Assembly: GCA_023443095.1 (NCBI GenBank)
Contig: JAEZVV010000015.1
Span: forward strand, 1 to 44,789
DNA from: Pseudomonadota bacterium
GTDB taxonomy: Bacteria > Pseudomonadota > Gammaproteobacteria > Burkholderiales > Burkholderiaceae_F
DNA: 44,789 nucleotides
Reading direction: 5' to 3'
Shown: positions 16,955 to 24,085 of the stretch, piece by piece
Layout of the letters: every line of letters begins with the position of its first letter
How positions within the stretch are numbered: position 1 is the first letter of the stretch
The notes under the pieces: model-generated
The model's input: only the letters and a program-made list of their open reading frames with translations
What the model was told of the DNA's origin: nothing
Database searches by the model: none
Translations under genes and position numbers: made by a program

Positions 16955-17996
16955 GGTTGAGCTCCTCGACGGTCACGCCGTTATTGCGCAGATAGGCCAG
17001 CGCGCCGGCGAGCGCCTCGTTGTCGGCCTGGGCCAGGATGGTGAGCGAGCCGAAGGCTTGCCCCTGAACCTCGTCGACCTGGCCGTGCAGGATGTTGAAA
17101 TCGATGCCGAAGCGCCGCACCGTTTCCGACAGGATCGGACGGTCGACTCCTTCGCCGACGAAAGCCAGGCGCAGCAGGTGGTCGGGGCGGGCGTTGCCGT
17201 CGCGGCCCTCGACGCGGGCGCGCACGCGTTCGACCACGCTCGAGGGCAGCTCGTGCGCGATCACGTCGCCGATCATCGAACGGGTGATCAGCTGCTGCGG
17301 CTGGCGGAAGACTTCGAGCACGGGGCCGGATTCGATGATGCGGCCGGCGTCCATCACCGCGACCCGGTCGCAGATCTGCTTGACCACCTGCATTTCGTGG
17401 GTGATCAGGACCACCGTCAGGCCGAGCTCGGCATTGATGCGCTTGAGCAGTTCGAGCGTCGAGCGCGTGGTCTCTGGGTCGAGCGCCGAGGTGGCTTCGT
17501 CCGACAGCAGCACCTTGGGCTGGTTGGCCAGGGCGCGGGCGATGCCCACGCGCTGCTTCTGTCCGCCCGAGAGCTGGTTGGGGTATTTGTCGCGGTGGGC
17601 CGACAGGCCCACCAGGTCCAGCAGCGGCTCGACCGTGCTGCGGATGGTCTCTTTCGGCGTTCCCACCAGCTCGAGCGGCAGGGCGACGTTGTCGAACACC
17701 GAGCGCGAGGACAGCAGGTTGAAGTGCTGGAAGATCATGCCGATCTCGCGCCGTGCGGCGCGCAGCGCGTCCGGCGCGAGCGCGGTCAGCTCCTGCCCGG
17801 CCACGAAGACCCGGCCACGGGTAGGGCGCGTCAGCAGGTTAAGGGTTCGTACCAGGGTGCTCTTGCCAGCGCCGCTGCGTCCGATGATGCCGAAGATCTC
17901 TCCGGCCTGGATGGATAGCGAAACGTCCTTGACAGCTTCGACCCGACCCCCGCCAGGAGTGGAGAACTCCTGGGTAATGCCTTGCAACTCGATCAT
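16944..17996 (-). CDS. metN: Methionine ABC importer ATPase MetN
   Basis: A 350-residue ATPase with Walker A GRSGAGKST, signature LSGGQKQRVGIARAL, Walker B VLLSDEATSALD and switch ITHEMQVV. The C-terminal 75 or so residues are the NIL (ACT-like) domain, which in E. coli binds methionine and shuts down transport (trans-inhibition). It is first of metNIQ. The start MIELQGITQEF matches the family. No SAM riboswitch is recognised in the 123-bp gap upstream. Confidence 0.95.
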   Translation of the reverse strand: MIELQGITQEFSTPGGGRVEAVKDVSLSIQAGEIFGIIGRSGAGKSTLVRTLNLLTRPTRGRVFVAGQELTALAPDALRAARREIGMIFQHFNLLSSRSVFDNVALPLELVGTPKETIRSTVEPLLDLVGLSAHRDKYPNQLSGGQKQRVGIARALANQPKVLLSDEATSALDPETTRSTLELLKRINAELGLTVVLITHEMQVVKQICDRVAVMDAGRIIESGPVLEVFRQPQQLITRSMIGDVIAHELPSSVVERVRARVEGRDGNARPDHLLRLAFVGEGVDRPILSETVRRFGIDFNILHGQVDEVQGQAFGSLTILAQADNEALAGALAYLRNNGVTVEELNHVL

Positions 17997-18056
17997 GGAA
18001 CTGCGTTTGCGGCCGTTGGCGCCATCGCGTGGCCGTATGCCATCAAAAGAGGAGCG

Positions 18057-18086
18057 AGTTTAAGCGTTCCGGGGGACGGGTCTAAA
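18057..18086 (-). promoter_or_regulatory. Possible sigma-70 promoter of metNIQ
   Basis: Minus strand: TTTAGA, an 18-bp spacer, then TAAACT. The -10 match is fair and the -35 weak. It lies about 60-90 nt before metN, just downstream of the GATAAGC motif at 18103-18109. Confidence 0.35.
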
Positions 18087-18102
18087 CAGGGAATGGTGAT
18101 TT

Positions 18103-18109
18103 GCTTATC
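18103..18109 (-). promoter_or_regulatory. GATAAGC motif upstream of metN
   Basis: Same 7-mer and same orientation as before sbp, 107-113 nt from the metN start and about 17 nt upstream of the possible -35 element. That position would suit an activator site. Confidence 0.35.
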
Positions 18110-18119
18110 GGATTCCGGT

Positions 18120-18914
18120 CTATGGCGCATCGGCCCGAGCCAGCGCGTAGCCTTGCAGCAAGTCAGCGTTCACTGCCATCGCCATCGCCACGCCGCCGGC
18201 GTCGCCCAGCCGGGTCCCGATCAGTTTGACGCCTTCGTCCTGCCAACGCCTCAGGGCCGTGCTGGCGAAGTCGATTTCGCTGCTCGGAGTGAACTTGAAG
18301 TAGTCGGGCAGGATGTCGAGCGCCGCGACGGCGGCCAGGGTCGTGCGGGTCGGCCCCAGCCCCAGGTCGAGCGCGACGCCGAAGCCGCGCGAGCGAAAGC
18401 CGCGGATCACGTCGCGCACCAGGGCCACGGGTTCGGCCGGATCGAAACGCAGTTCCAGAACGACCCGCTCGGGGCGCTCGCCGAGCAGGGCGATGATGCG
18501 GCGAAAGCTCAGGCCGAAATCGGCCTTGACCACCTCGGGCAGCGCCGGGTGGACGTTTAGGAAGAGCTTTTCGCCGCGGGCGAAGCCGGCGGCGAAGTTG
18601 GCCACGTGCAAGGCCCGGCACAAACGATCGAGTCTGACCACGTCGGCCGGGTCGGCCGCGTTGGCAAACAGGTTCCAGGGCGAAAGCGCCGGGCGGCTCG
18701 CGCTCGCCACCCGAACATAGGCTTCGCTGGCCACGCGGCGCTTGTCCTGCGCGACCACGATCGGCTGGAACACGCTGGTGAGCGCGAGCGAATGGAAGCA
18801 GGCGAGAGCCGCGCCGTTTTCGCCGGTGACGAGTTGATGCGGCGCGAGCATGGCGCTGATCGCGGCGCGCGCCGGGCCGAGGCGGTCTCGGGGGAGAAGT
18901 TCGGTGTCCATCAT
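18120..18914 (-). CDS. Degenerate EAL-domain protein encoded with a sulfate-binding protein
   Basis: A 264-residue cytoplasmic protein that is almost entirely an EAL fold (about residues 35-262), without signal peptide, membrane helix or GGDEF domain. Retained: FQPIV (49-53), Glu64 in SEAYVRV (EAL reads EAY), Asn120 in LNVHP, Lys207 and the QGYALAR tail. Lost: the double-Asp motif reads DLG (Asp183-Leu184), and the usual EGVE segment reads GTRL (233-236). With metal ligands missing it is unlikely to hydrolyse cyclic di-GMP. It may instead bind it, or bind protein partners, as known degenerate EAL proteins such as YdiV do. Its ATG overlaps the stop of the sulfate-binding gene upstream (ATGATG), so the two are co-translated. 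The start may be either of two adjacent ATGs. Confidence 0.8.
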   Translation of the reverse strand: MMDTELLPRDRLGPARAAISAMLAPHQLVTGENGAALACFHSLALTSVFQPIVVAQDKRRVASEAYVRVASASRPALSPWNLFANAADPADVVRLDRLCRALHVANFAAGFARGEKLFLNVHPALPEVVKADFGLSFRRIIALLGERPERVVLELRFDPAEPVALVRDVIRGFRSRGFGVALDLGLGPTRTTLAAVAALDILPDYFKFTPSSEIDFASTALRRWQDEGVKLIGTRLGDAGGVAMAMAVNADLLQGYALARADAP

Positions 18915-19942
18915 TTTCCTTGCGCGATCGAATCGAATACACCGCCGTCGCCGAAGTGTTTCGGCTGGGCCCGGCTCCAGCCGCCAAAGACCTGGTCGAT
19001 GGTGACGAGTTCGATCTTGGGGAAGCGGCTCGCGTGCCGGGCCGCCACGGCCGGGTCGACCGGCCGGTAGTGGTGGCGGGCGATAACGTCCTGCGCGGCC
19101 GGGGTGTAGAGGAAGTCGAGGTAGGCCTGCGCGGTGGCCCGGGTGCCGTGTTTGTCGGCATTGCGGTCGACGATGGCCACGGGCGGCTCGGCCAGGATCG
19201 ACAGCGAAGGTGCGACCACCTCGAACTTGTCGGGGCCGAGTTCGCGCAAGGCGAGCAGAGCTTCGTTTTCCCACGCGATCAGGACATCGCCGATACCGCG
19301 TTCGGTGAAGGTGGTGGTCGAGCCGCGCGCGCCGGTATCAAGCACCGGGACATTTTTGTAGAGCTGGGCCACGAACTCGCGTGCACGCGCCTCGTCGCCC
19401 TGGTTCTTCTGGAGTCCGTAGGCCCAGGCGGCCAGGTAGTTCCAGCGCGCCCCGCCCGAGGTCTTGGGGTTGGGGGTGATCACCTTCACGTCGGGGCGAA
19501 CCAGGTCGTTCCAGTCGCGGATCGCTTTGGGATTGCCCTTGCGTACCAGGAACACGATGGTCGAGGTGTAGGGCGAGCTGTTGCGCGGCAGGCGCTTCTG
19601 CCAGTCGGGCGGCAGAAGTTTGGTCTTGGCCGCGATTTCGTCGATGTCGTAGGCGAGCGCCAGCGTCACGACATCGGCTTCCAGCCCGTCGATCACCGAG
19701 CGTGCCTGCTTGCCCGAGCCGCCGTGCGACTGCTTGATCGCCACCGCCTGGCCGGTCTTGGCCTGCCAGGCGGCGGAAAAATGTTTGTTGAGGTCTTGAT
19801 ACAGCTCCCGCGTCGGATCGTAAGAGACGTTGAGCAGGCTGATCGCCGGGGCTTGAGCCAGGAGCGGGGCTGCCCAGGCGGCCGCGCTCAAGGCGGCGAT
19901 CTGACCCAGGGTGCGGCGGCGGGCGGAGCGATGGCTGGACAT
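18911..19942 (-). CDS. Periplasmic sulfate-binding protein, copy 2
   Basis: A 343-residue Sbp paralogue with the same motifs as copy 1 (LLNVSYDPTRELYQDLN, SHGGSGKQARSVIDGLEADV, VRKGNPKAIRDW, NPKTSGGAR, SLSILAEPPVAIVD). The signal peptide (SARRRTLGQIAALSAAAWAA, ending near LLAQA) has an RRRTLGQ stretch that could be read by Tat or Sec. No permease genes are adjacent. It may feed the CysTWA channel with another affinity or oxyanion, or act as a sensor. It is divergent from cysI (202 bp apart) and its stop overlaps the EAL gene. The start is taken at MSSHRSARRR; 25 further upstream codons are open but not signal-like. Confidence 0.9.
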   Translation of the reverse strand: MSSHRSARRRTLGQIAALSAAAWAAPLLAQAPAISLLNVSYDPTRELYQDLNKHFSAAWQAKTGQAVAIKQSHGGSGKQARSVIDGLEADVVTLALAYDIDEIAAKTKLLPPDWQKRLPRNSSPYTSTIVFLVRKGNPKAIRDWNDLVRPDVKVITPNPKTSGGARWNYLAAWAYGLQKNQGDEARAREFVAQLYKNVPVLDTGARGSTTTFTERGIGDVLIAWENEALLALRELGPDKFEVVAPSLSILAEPPVAIVDRNADKHGTRATAQAYLDFLYTPAAQDVIARHHYRPVDPAVAARHASRFPKIELVTIDQVFGGWSRAQPKHFGDGGVFDSIAQGK

Positions 19943-20016
19943 GGAAAGGGGCGGAGAGTTGAGCCGGCCACCATTGTTTTCGGCGCCGCCCCCGCTGTGA
20001 ACGACGAAATATCGCA

Positions 20017-20071
20017 ATCGATAGCGGCCGCCGGAATATCGGCCGGGCTTATGCGCTTTGCTGCTATCGAT
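20017..20071. promoter_or_regulatory. Inverted repeat in the sbp2/cysI divergent promoter region
   Basis: ATCGATAGC (20017-20025) and GCTATCGAT (20063-20071) are perfect 9-bp inverted copies separated by 37 bp, centred in the 202-bp region between the divergent genes. AATATCG-like words and the GCTTAT motif lie between the arms. A regulator acting on both directions, CysB being the obvious candidate, is inferred. Confidence 0.4.
20047..20052 (-). promoter_or_regulatory. ATAAGC motif upstream of the second sulfate-binding gene
   Basis: Reads GCTTAT on the plus strand, then CTTTG three bases later. The sbp copy 1 promoter has GCTTAT, then CTTTG two bases later. It lies 105-110 nt before the minus-strand gene and 93 nt before cysI. 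Confidence 0.35.
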
Positions 20072-20144
20072 CTGATCTTTTCTTGCTTGGTGGCCGGGCG
20101 TTGCCCCGCCAGACTTCGCCTTCCGTTTCGACCCTGCCGCTGTT

Positions 20145-21845
20145 ATGTACCGCTACGACTCGATCGACCGCCGTCTTGTATTCGAGCGCGTGGCCGAATA
20201 CCGCGACCAGACCCGCCGCTACCTGGCCGGGCAGCTGGGCGAAGACGAGTTCCGCCAGCTGCGCCTGCGCAACGGGCTCTACATTCAGCGCCACGCGCCG
20301 ATGCTGAGGGTGGCGGTGCCTTACGGCCTGCTGTCGGCCGAGCAGCTGCGGGCGTTGGCCCGGATCGCCCGCGAGCACGACCGCGGCTATGTCCACATCA
20401 CCACGCGCCAGAACCTGCAGTTCAACTGGATCAAGCTCGAAGAGACGCCCGACATCCTGGAGCAACTTGCTGGAGTCGAGATGCACGCGATCCAGACCAG
20501 CGGCAATTGCGTGCGCAACATCACGAGCGACGAGTTCGCCGGCATCGCCCCCGACGAGATCGTCGACCCGCGCGCCTTCGCCGAGATCCTGCGGCAGTGG
20601 TCGACTTTCCATCCCGAGTTCAACTTCCTGCCGCGCAAGTTCAAGATCGCCATCAGCGGCGCGCTTGAGGACCGGGCCGCGCTCGCCTTCCACGACATTG
20701 GCCTGCAGCTTGTGTGTGATGCCGGCGGGGCGATCGGGTTCCGCGTCCTAGTCGGCGGCGGCATGGGCCGCACCCCGATGGTGGGGCAGGTGCTGCGCGA
20801 AAGCCTGCCGTGGCAGGACATCCTGGCTTACGTCGAAGCGATCCTGCGGGTCTACAACCGCCACGGCCGCCGCGACAATCTTTACAAGGCGCGCATCAAG
20901 ATCCTGGTCAAGGCGCTCGGGATCGAGGAGTTCGCGCGCCAGGTCGAGGCCGAGTTCGCCCTGGCCGAAGGCGGCCCGGCGCGCCTGACCCAGGCCGAGC
21001 TCGATCGCATGTTGGGCCACTTCCCCCTGCCCGCTTACGAAGACCTGGCCGACACCGACCCGGCGCCGGGCGCCGGGTCGGCGCTGGCTCGCTGGCTGGT
21101 CCGCAATGTGCGCTCCCACCGCGTGCCGGGCTACCGCGCGGTCGTGCTTTCGGCCAAACCCACGGGCGGGGCGCCGGGCGATGTCAGCGCCGGGCAGCTC
21201 GAGGCCGTGGCGGACTGGGCCGAGGTTTACGGCTTCGGCGAGGTGCGTCTGTCGCACGAGCAGAACCTGATCCTGCCCGACGTGCGCGTCGATCAACTGC
21301 CAGCCCTGTGGCAAGCGGCGAAGGCCGCCGGCCTGGCCACTCCCAACATCGGCCTGCTCACCGACATCATCGCCTGCCCCGGCGGCGATTTCTGCGCCCT
21401 GGCCAACGCCAAGTCGATCCCGATCGCCCAGGCGATCCAGGAGCGTTTCGACAATCTGGACTACCTGCACGACATCGGCGAGATCGACCTCAACATCTCG
21501 GGCTGCATCAACTCCTGCGGCCATCATCACGTCGGCCATATCGGCATCCTGGGTGTCGACAAGGACGGTTCCGAGTGGTACCAGGTCTCGCTCGGTGGCG
21601 CCGACGGCTCGGCTGCCGGCCATGGACGCGTCGCGGTCGGCCGGATCGTCGGTCCCTCGTTTGCCGCGGCCGAGATGCCCGAGGTGATCACACGGCTGAT
21701 CGCCACCTACATCGAGCTGCGCGACGAGAGCGAACGTTTCGTCGACACCGTGGCCCGGGTCGGGCTCGAGCCTTTCAGGCTCAGGCTCTACCGCGACCGG
21801 GCCGAGCCGGTTCTGGCGGCCCGGGCCGACGAGGTGCCGGCATGA
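20145..21845 (+). CDS. cysI: Sirohaem [4Fe-4S] sulfite reductase (CysI/NirA-type)
   Basis: A 566-residue nitrite/sulfite reductase with the usual two-fold repeat of ferredoxin-like and sirohaem domains. The cluster/sirohaem ligands are Cys411, Cys417 (CPGGDFC), Cys454 and Cys458 (SGCINSC), followed by GHHHVGHIG. Residues 85-93 (ITTRQNLQF) contain the Arg that contacts the substrate anion. Context (cysHDN, cobA) argues for sulfite to sulfide reduction. No CysJ flavoprotein is encoded in the window, so the electron donor is either elsewhere or a ferredoxin. First gene of the plus-strand cys operon; the next gene overlaps its stop by 4 nt. Confidence 0.92.
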   Translation: MYRYDSIDRRLVFERVAEYRDQTRRYLAGQLGEDEFRQLRLRNGLYIQRHAPMLRVAVPYGLLSAEQLRALARIAREHDRGYVHITTRQNLQFNWIKLEETPDILEQLAGVEMHAIQTSGNCVRNITSDEFAGIAPDEIVDPRAFAEILRQWSTFHPEFNFLPRKFKIAISGALEDRAALAFHDIGLQLVCDAGGAIGFRVLVGGGMGRTPMVGQVLRESLPWQDILAYVEAILRVYNRHGRRDNLYKARIKILVKALGIEEFARQVEAEFALAEGGPARLTQAELDRMLGHFPLPAYEDLADTDPAPGAGSALARWLVRNVRSHRVPGYRAVVLSAKPTGGAPGDVSAGQLEAVADWAEVYGFGEVRLSHEQNLILPDVRVDQLPALWQAAKAAGLATPNIGLLTDIIACPGGDFCALANAKSIPIAQAIQERFDNLDYLHDIGEIDLNISGCINSCGHHHVGHIGILGVDKDGSEWYQVSLGGADGSAAGHGRVAVGRIVGPSFAAAEMPEVITRLIATYIELRDESERFVDTVARVGLEPFRLRLYRDRAEPVLAARADEVPA

Positions 21846-22345
21846 CCCCGCGCCTGCTTGCGACCAACGGCTTATGGCTGAGCGATACCTGGTCCGTCGA
21901 ACGCGAGGCCGGGGCCGCGCCGGCCGGGCTTGCGGTCCTGCTGCCGCTCGAAACCTGGCTGGCCGCCGCGCCTTCGCCTTCTCGCTCGGTGTGGCTGGCG
22001 CCGCACGACCAACTCGACGCCCTGGCCGGCCGGCTCGACGGCCTGGCCCTGATCGGGATCGAGTTTCCCAAGTTCACCGACGGCCGCGGCTACACGCTGG
22101 CCCACGGGCTGCGCACCCGGCTCGGCTACACGGGCGAGCTGAGGGCGATCGGCGACGTTCTGATCGACCAGCTTTTCCTGTTGCGGCGGGTCGGCTTCAG
22201 CCAGTTCGCCTTGCGCGCCGACCAGGATCCGGAAGCCGCCGTGGCCGCCTTGTCGCGGTATTCGGACGCCTACCAGGGCTCGGTCGACCAACCGCTGCCG
22301 GCCTTCCGCCGCGGGCCTAGGGCCGCGACCGGAGTCGCGGCATGA
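21842..22345 (+). CDS. DUF934 protein associated with sulfite reduction
   Basis: A 167-residue protein with the DUF934 core (GIEFPKFTDGRGYTLAHGLR, then GELRAIGDVLIDQLFLLRRV, then GFSQFALR). In proteobacteria that lack CysJ this family sits beside the sulfite reductase gene. It is often named a probable oxidoreductase of sulfite reduction, but its biochemistry is not established. No redox cysteine pair or cofactor motif is seen. ATGA overlaps on both sides (with cysI and cysH) imply obligate co-production. It may help electron transfer to, or assembly of, CysI. Confidence 0.88.
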   Translation: MTPRLLATNGLWLSDTWSVEREAGAAPAGLAVLLPLETWLAAAPSPSRSVWLAPHDQLDALAGRLDGLALIGIEFPKFTDGRGYTLAHGLRTRLGYTGELRAIGDVLIDQLFLLRRVGFSQFALRADQDPEAAVAALSRYSDAYQGSVDQPLPAFRRGPRAATGVAA

Positions 22346-23091
22346 GCGCCCTGTGGCAGGCCGATCCGGCGTTCGATCCGGCCCGGCTCGACCGCCTCGA
22401 ATCCGAACTGCGGCAGCGCCTCGTTGACATCGCCGCGGCCCATCCGCGCGTCGCGCTCGCCTCGAGCCTGTCGGCGGAAGACATGCTGGTGCTCGACGCG
22501 ATCCGCCGCGCTGAGGTTCCGATCGGGGCCTTCGTGATCGACACCGGCCGCCTGCACGCTGAAACGCTGGATCTGCTCGCTCTGGCCGGGCAGCGTTACG
22601 GCGGGATCGAGGTGTTCCGCCCGCGTGCCGACGCCGTTTCCGACTACGTGGTGCGCCACGGTTGCAACGCGTTTTACGACAGCACCGATCTGCGCCGCGC
22701 CTGCTGCGCCATGCGCAAAGTCGAGCCGCTGGCGCGCGCGCTCGAAGGCCGCGACGCCTGGATCACCGGCCAGCGCCGGGTCCAGGACGCCGGCCGCGCG
22801 GGCTTGCGCTTCGAGGAATTCGACAGCCGCCACGGTCTGCCCAAGTTCAACCCGCTCGCCGACTGGCCCGACGCGGCGGTGTGGGCCTGCGTCGAGCGGC
22901 GCGGTATCCCCGTCAACGCCTTGCACGGCCGCGGTTATCCGTCCATCGGTTGCGAGCCCTGCACCCGCGCCGTTCGTGCGCATGAAGACATCCGTGCCGG
23001 CCGCTGGTGGTGGGAAGACGGCCAGCACAAGGAATGCGGGCTGCATCCGGCCGCCGTCGCGCCTGTCACCGAATCAGGACGCCGATCATGA
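22342..23091 (+). CDS. cysH: Adenylyl-sulfate (APS) reductase, [4Fe-4S] type
   Basis: A 249-residue reductase making sulfite from APS with thioredoxin or glutathione. Cluster ligands are all present: Cys121-Cys122 (RRACCAMRK), Cys204 and Cys207 (GCEPCTRAV), and the catalytic Cys232 in the C-terminal ECGLH. The paired-cysteine cluster marks the APS-using class, in contrast to PAPS-using enteric CysH. This agrees with the absence of cysC (APS kinase). The substrate loop SSLSAEDMLVLD (41-52) is typical. The start overlaps the DUF934 stop, and the end overlaps the cysD start. Confidence 0.94.
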   Translation: MSALWQADPAFDPARLDRLESELRQRLVDIAAAHPRVALASSLSAEDMLVLDAIRRAEVPIGAFVIDTGRLHAETLDLLALAGQRYGGIEVFRPRADAVSDYVVRHGCNAFYDSTDLRRACCAMRKVEPLARALEGRDAWITGQRRVQDAGRAGLRFEEFDSRHGLPKFNPLADWPDAAVWACVERRGIPVNALHGRGYPSIGCEPCTRAVRAHEDIRAGRWWWEDGQHKECGLHPAAVAPVTESGRRS

Positions 23092-24008
23092 AACCCAGCC
23101 TTGTACTCGCCCGCCGCCTCGACCACCTCGACTGGCTAGAAGCCGAGGCGATCACCATCTTGCGCGAGGTGGCGGCGCAGTGCGCGCGGCCGGCTCTGCT
23201 TTTCTCCGGCGGCAAGGACAGCTGCGTCGTGCTGCGCCTGGCGGAAAAGGCCTTCCGCCCCGGCCGCCTACCTTTCCCCCTGCTGCATGTCGATACCGGC
23301 CACAACTTTCCGGAAGTGATTGCCTTTCGCGACGAGACCGCGGCGCGACTGGGAGAGACCTTGATCGTCCGTTCGGTCGAGGATTCGATGATCCGCGGCA
23401 CGGTCCGGCTGCGGAACGAGAACGAATCGCGCAATGCTGCGCAGTCGGTCACCCTGCTCGAAGCGGTAGCGGAGTTCGGCTTCGACGCCCTGATCGGCGG
23501 CGCCCGCCGCGACGAAGAAAAAGCGCGCGCCAAGGAACGGGTGTTTTCGTTCCGCGACGCCTTCGGCCAGTGGGACCCGAAGAACCAGCGGCCCGAGCTG
23601 TGGGACCTCTACAACGCCAGCGTGCATCCCGGCGAACACCTGCGCGTGTTTCCGATCAGCAACTGGACCGAAATCGACGTCTGGCAATACATCGCCCGCG
23701 AATCGCTGCCGCTGCCCAGCCTGTATTTCTCGCATCCGCGCGAGGTAGTGCGGCGGCGTGGCCTGCTGGTTCCGGTCACCGCCATCACCCCGCCGCGCGC
23801 AGGGGAAACGGTGGAAGAGGCCCGGGTCCGGTTCCGCACCGTGGGCGACATCAGCTGCACCTGCCCGGTCGAAAGCCGGGCGAGCGATGTCGAACACATC
23901 ATCCGCGAGACCGCGGCGGCCGAACAGACCGAACGCGGCGCCACACGCATGGACGACTTGAGCTCGGAAGCCTCGATGGAGCGACGCAAGCGCGAGGGGT
24001 ACTTCTGA
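23088..24008 (+). CDS. cysD: Sulfate adenylyltransferase small subunit CysD
   Basis: A 306-residue ATP sulfurylase subunit that joins sulfate to ATP to give APS. It has the PP-loop SGGKDSCVVLRLAEKAF (about residues 40-56), HVDTGHNFPEVI, GGARRDEEKARAKER and the C-terminal ERRKREGYF, all hallmarks of CysD. It works with the GTPase CysN that follows after 77 nt. The start ATG overlaps the cysH stop (ATGA); an upstream frame extension lies inside cysH and is ignored. Confidence 0.96.
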   Translation: MKPSLVLARRLDHLDWLEAEAITILREVAAQCARPALLFSGGKDSCVVLRLAEKAFRPGRLPFPLLHVDTGHNFPEVIAFRDETAARLGETLIVRSVEDSMIRGTVRLRNENESRNAAQSVTLLEAVAEFGFDALIGGARRDEEKARAKERVFSFRDAFGQWDPKNQRPELWDLYNASVHPGEHLRVFPISNWTEIDVWQYIARESLPLPSLYFSHPREVVRRRGLLVPVTAITPPRAGETVEEARVRFRTVGDISCTCPVESRASDVEHIIRETAAAEQTERGATRMDDLSSEASMERRKREGYF

Positions 24009-24047
24009 AAACGGATCGGGCCGGCGCGCCGCAGCGCGCTGAAAGAC

Positions 24048-24085
24048 AAGGAGGTCGGCGCGAGCGCCGGCCGTGGAGAGCGGAG
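24048..24085 (+). promoter_or_regulatory. Structured leader before cysN
   Basis: A full anti-SD match, AAGGAGGT (24048-24055), lies 30 nt upstream of the cysN ATG, too far for normal use. It is followed by the hairpin CGGCG-CGAG-CGCCG (24056-24069) and then GGAGAG (24075-24080), which is well placed. This is the only non-overlapping junction in the operon before cobA. Confidence 0.4.

Noticed and set aside
17997..18119. SAM riboswitch before metNIQ
   Set aside because: The 123-bp gap shows no recognisable SAM-I or SAM-II core; an activator motif and a weak promoter explain it better.
18920..20668. 582-codon plus-strand frame opposite the second sulfate-binding gene
   Set aside because: Antisense shadow of a gene with strong family motifs, produced by GC-rich codon bias; it also runs into cysI in the wrong frame.
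22625..24085. N-terminal extension of cysN through cysH and cysD
   Set aside because: The frame is open by chance through two real genes; CysN homology begins only at the ATG at 24086.
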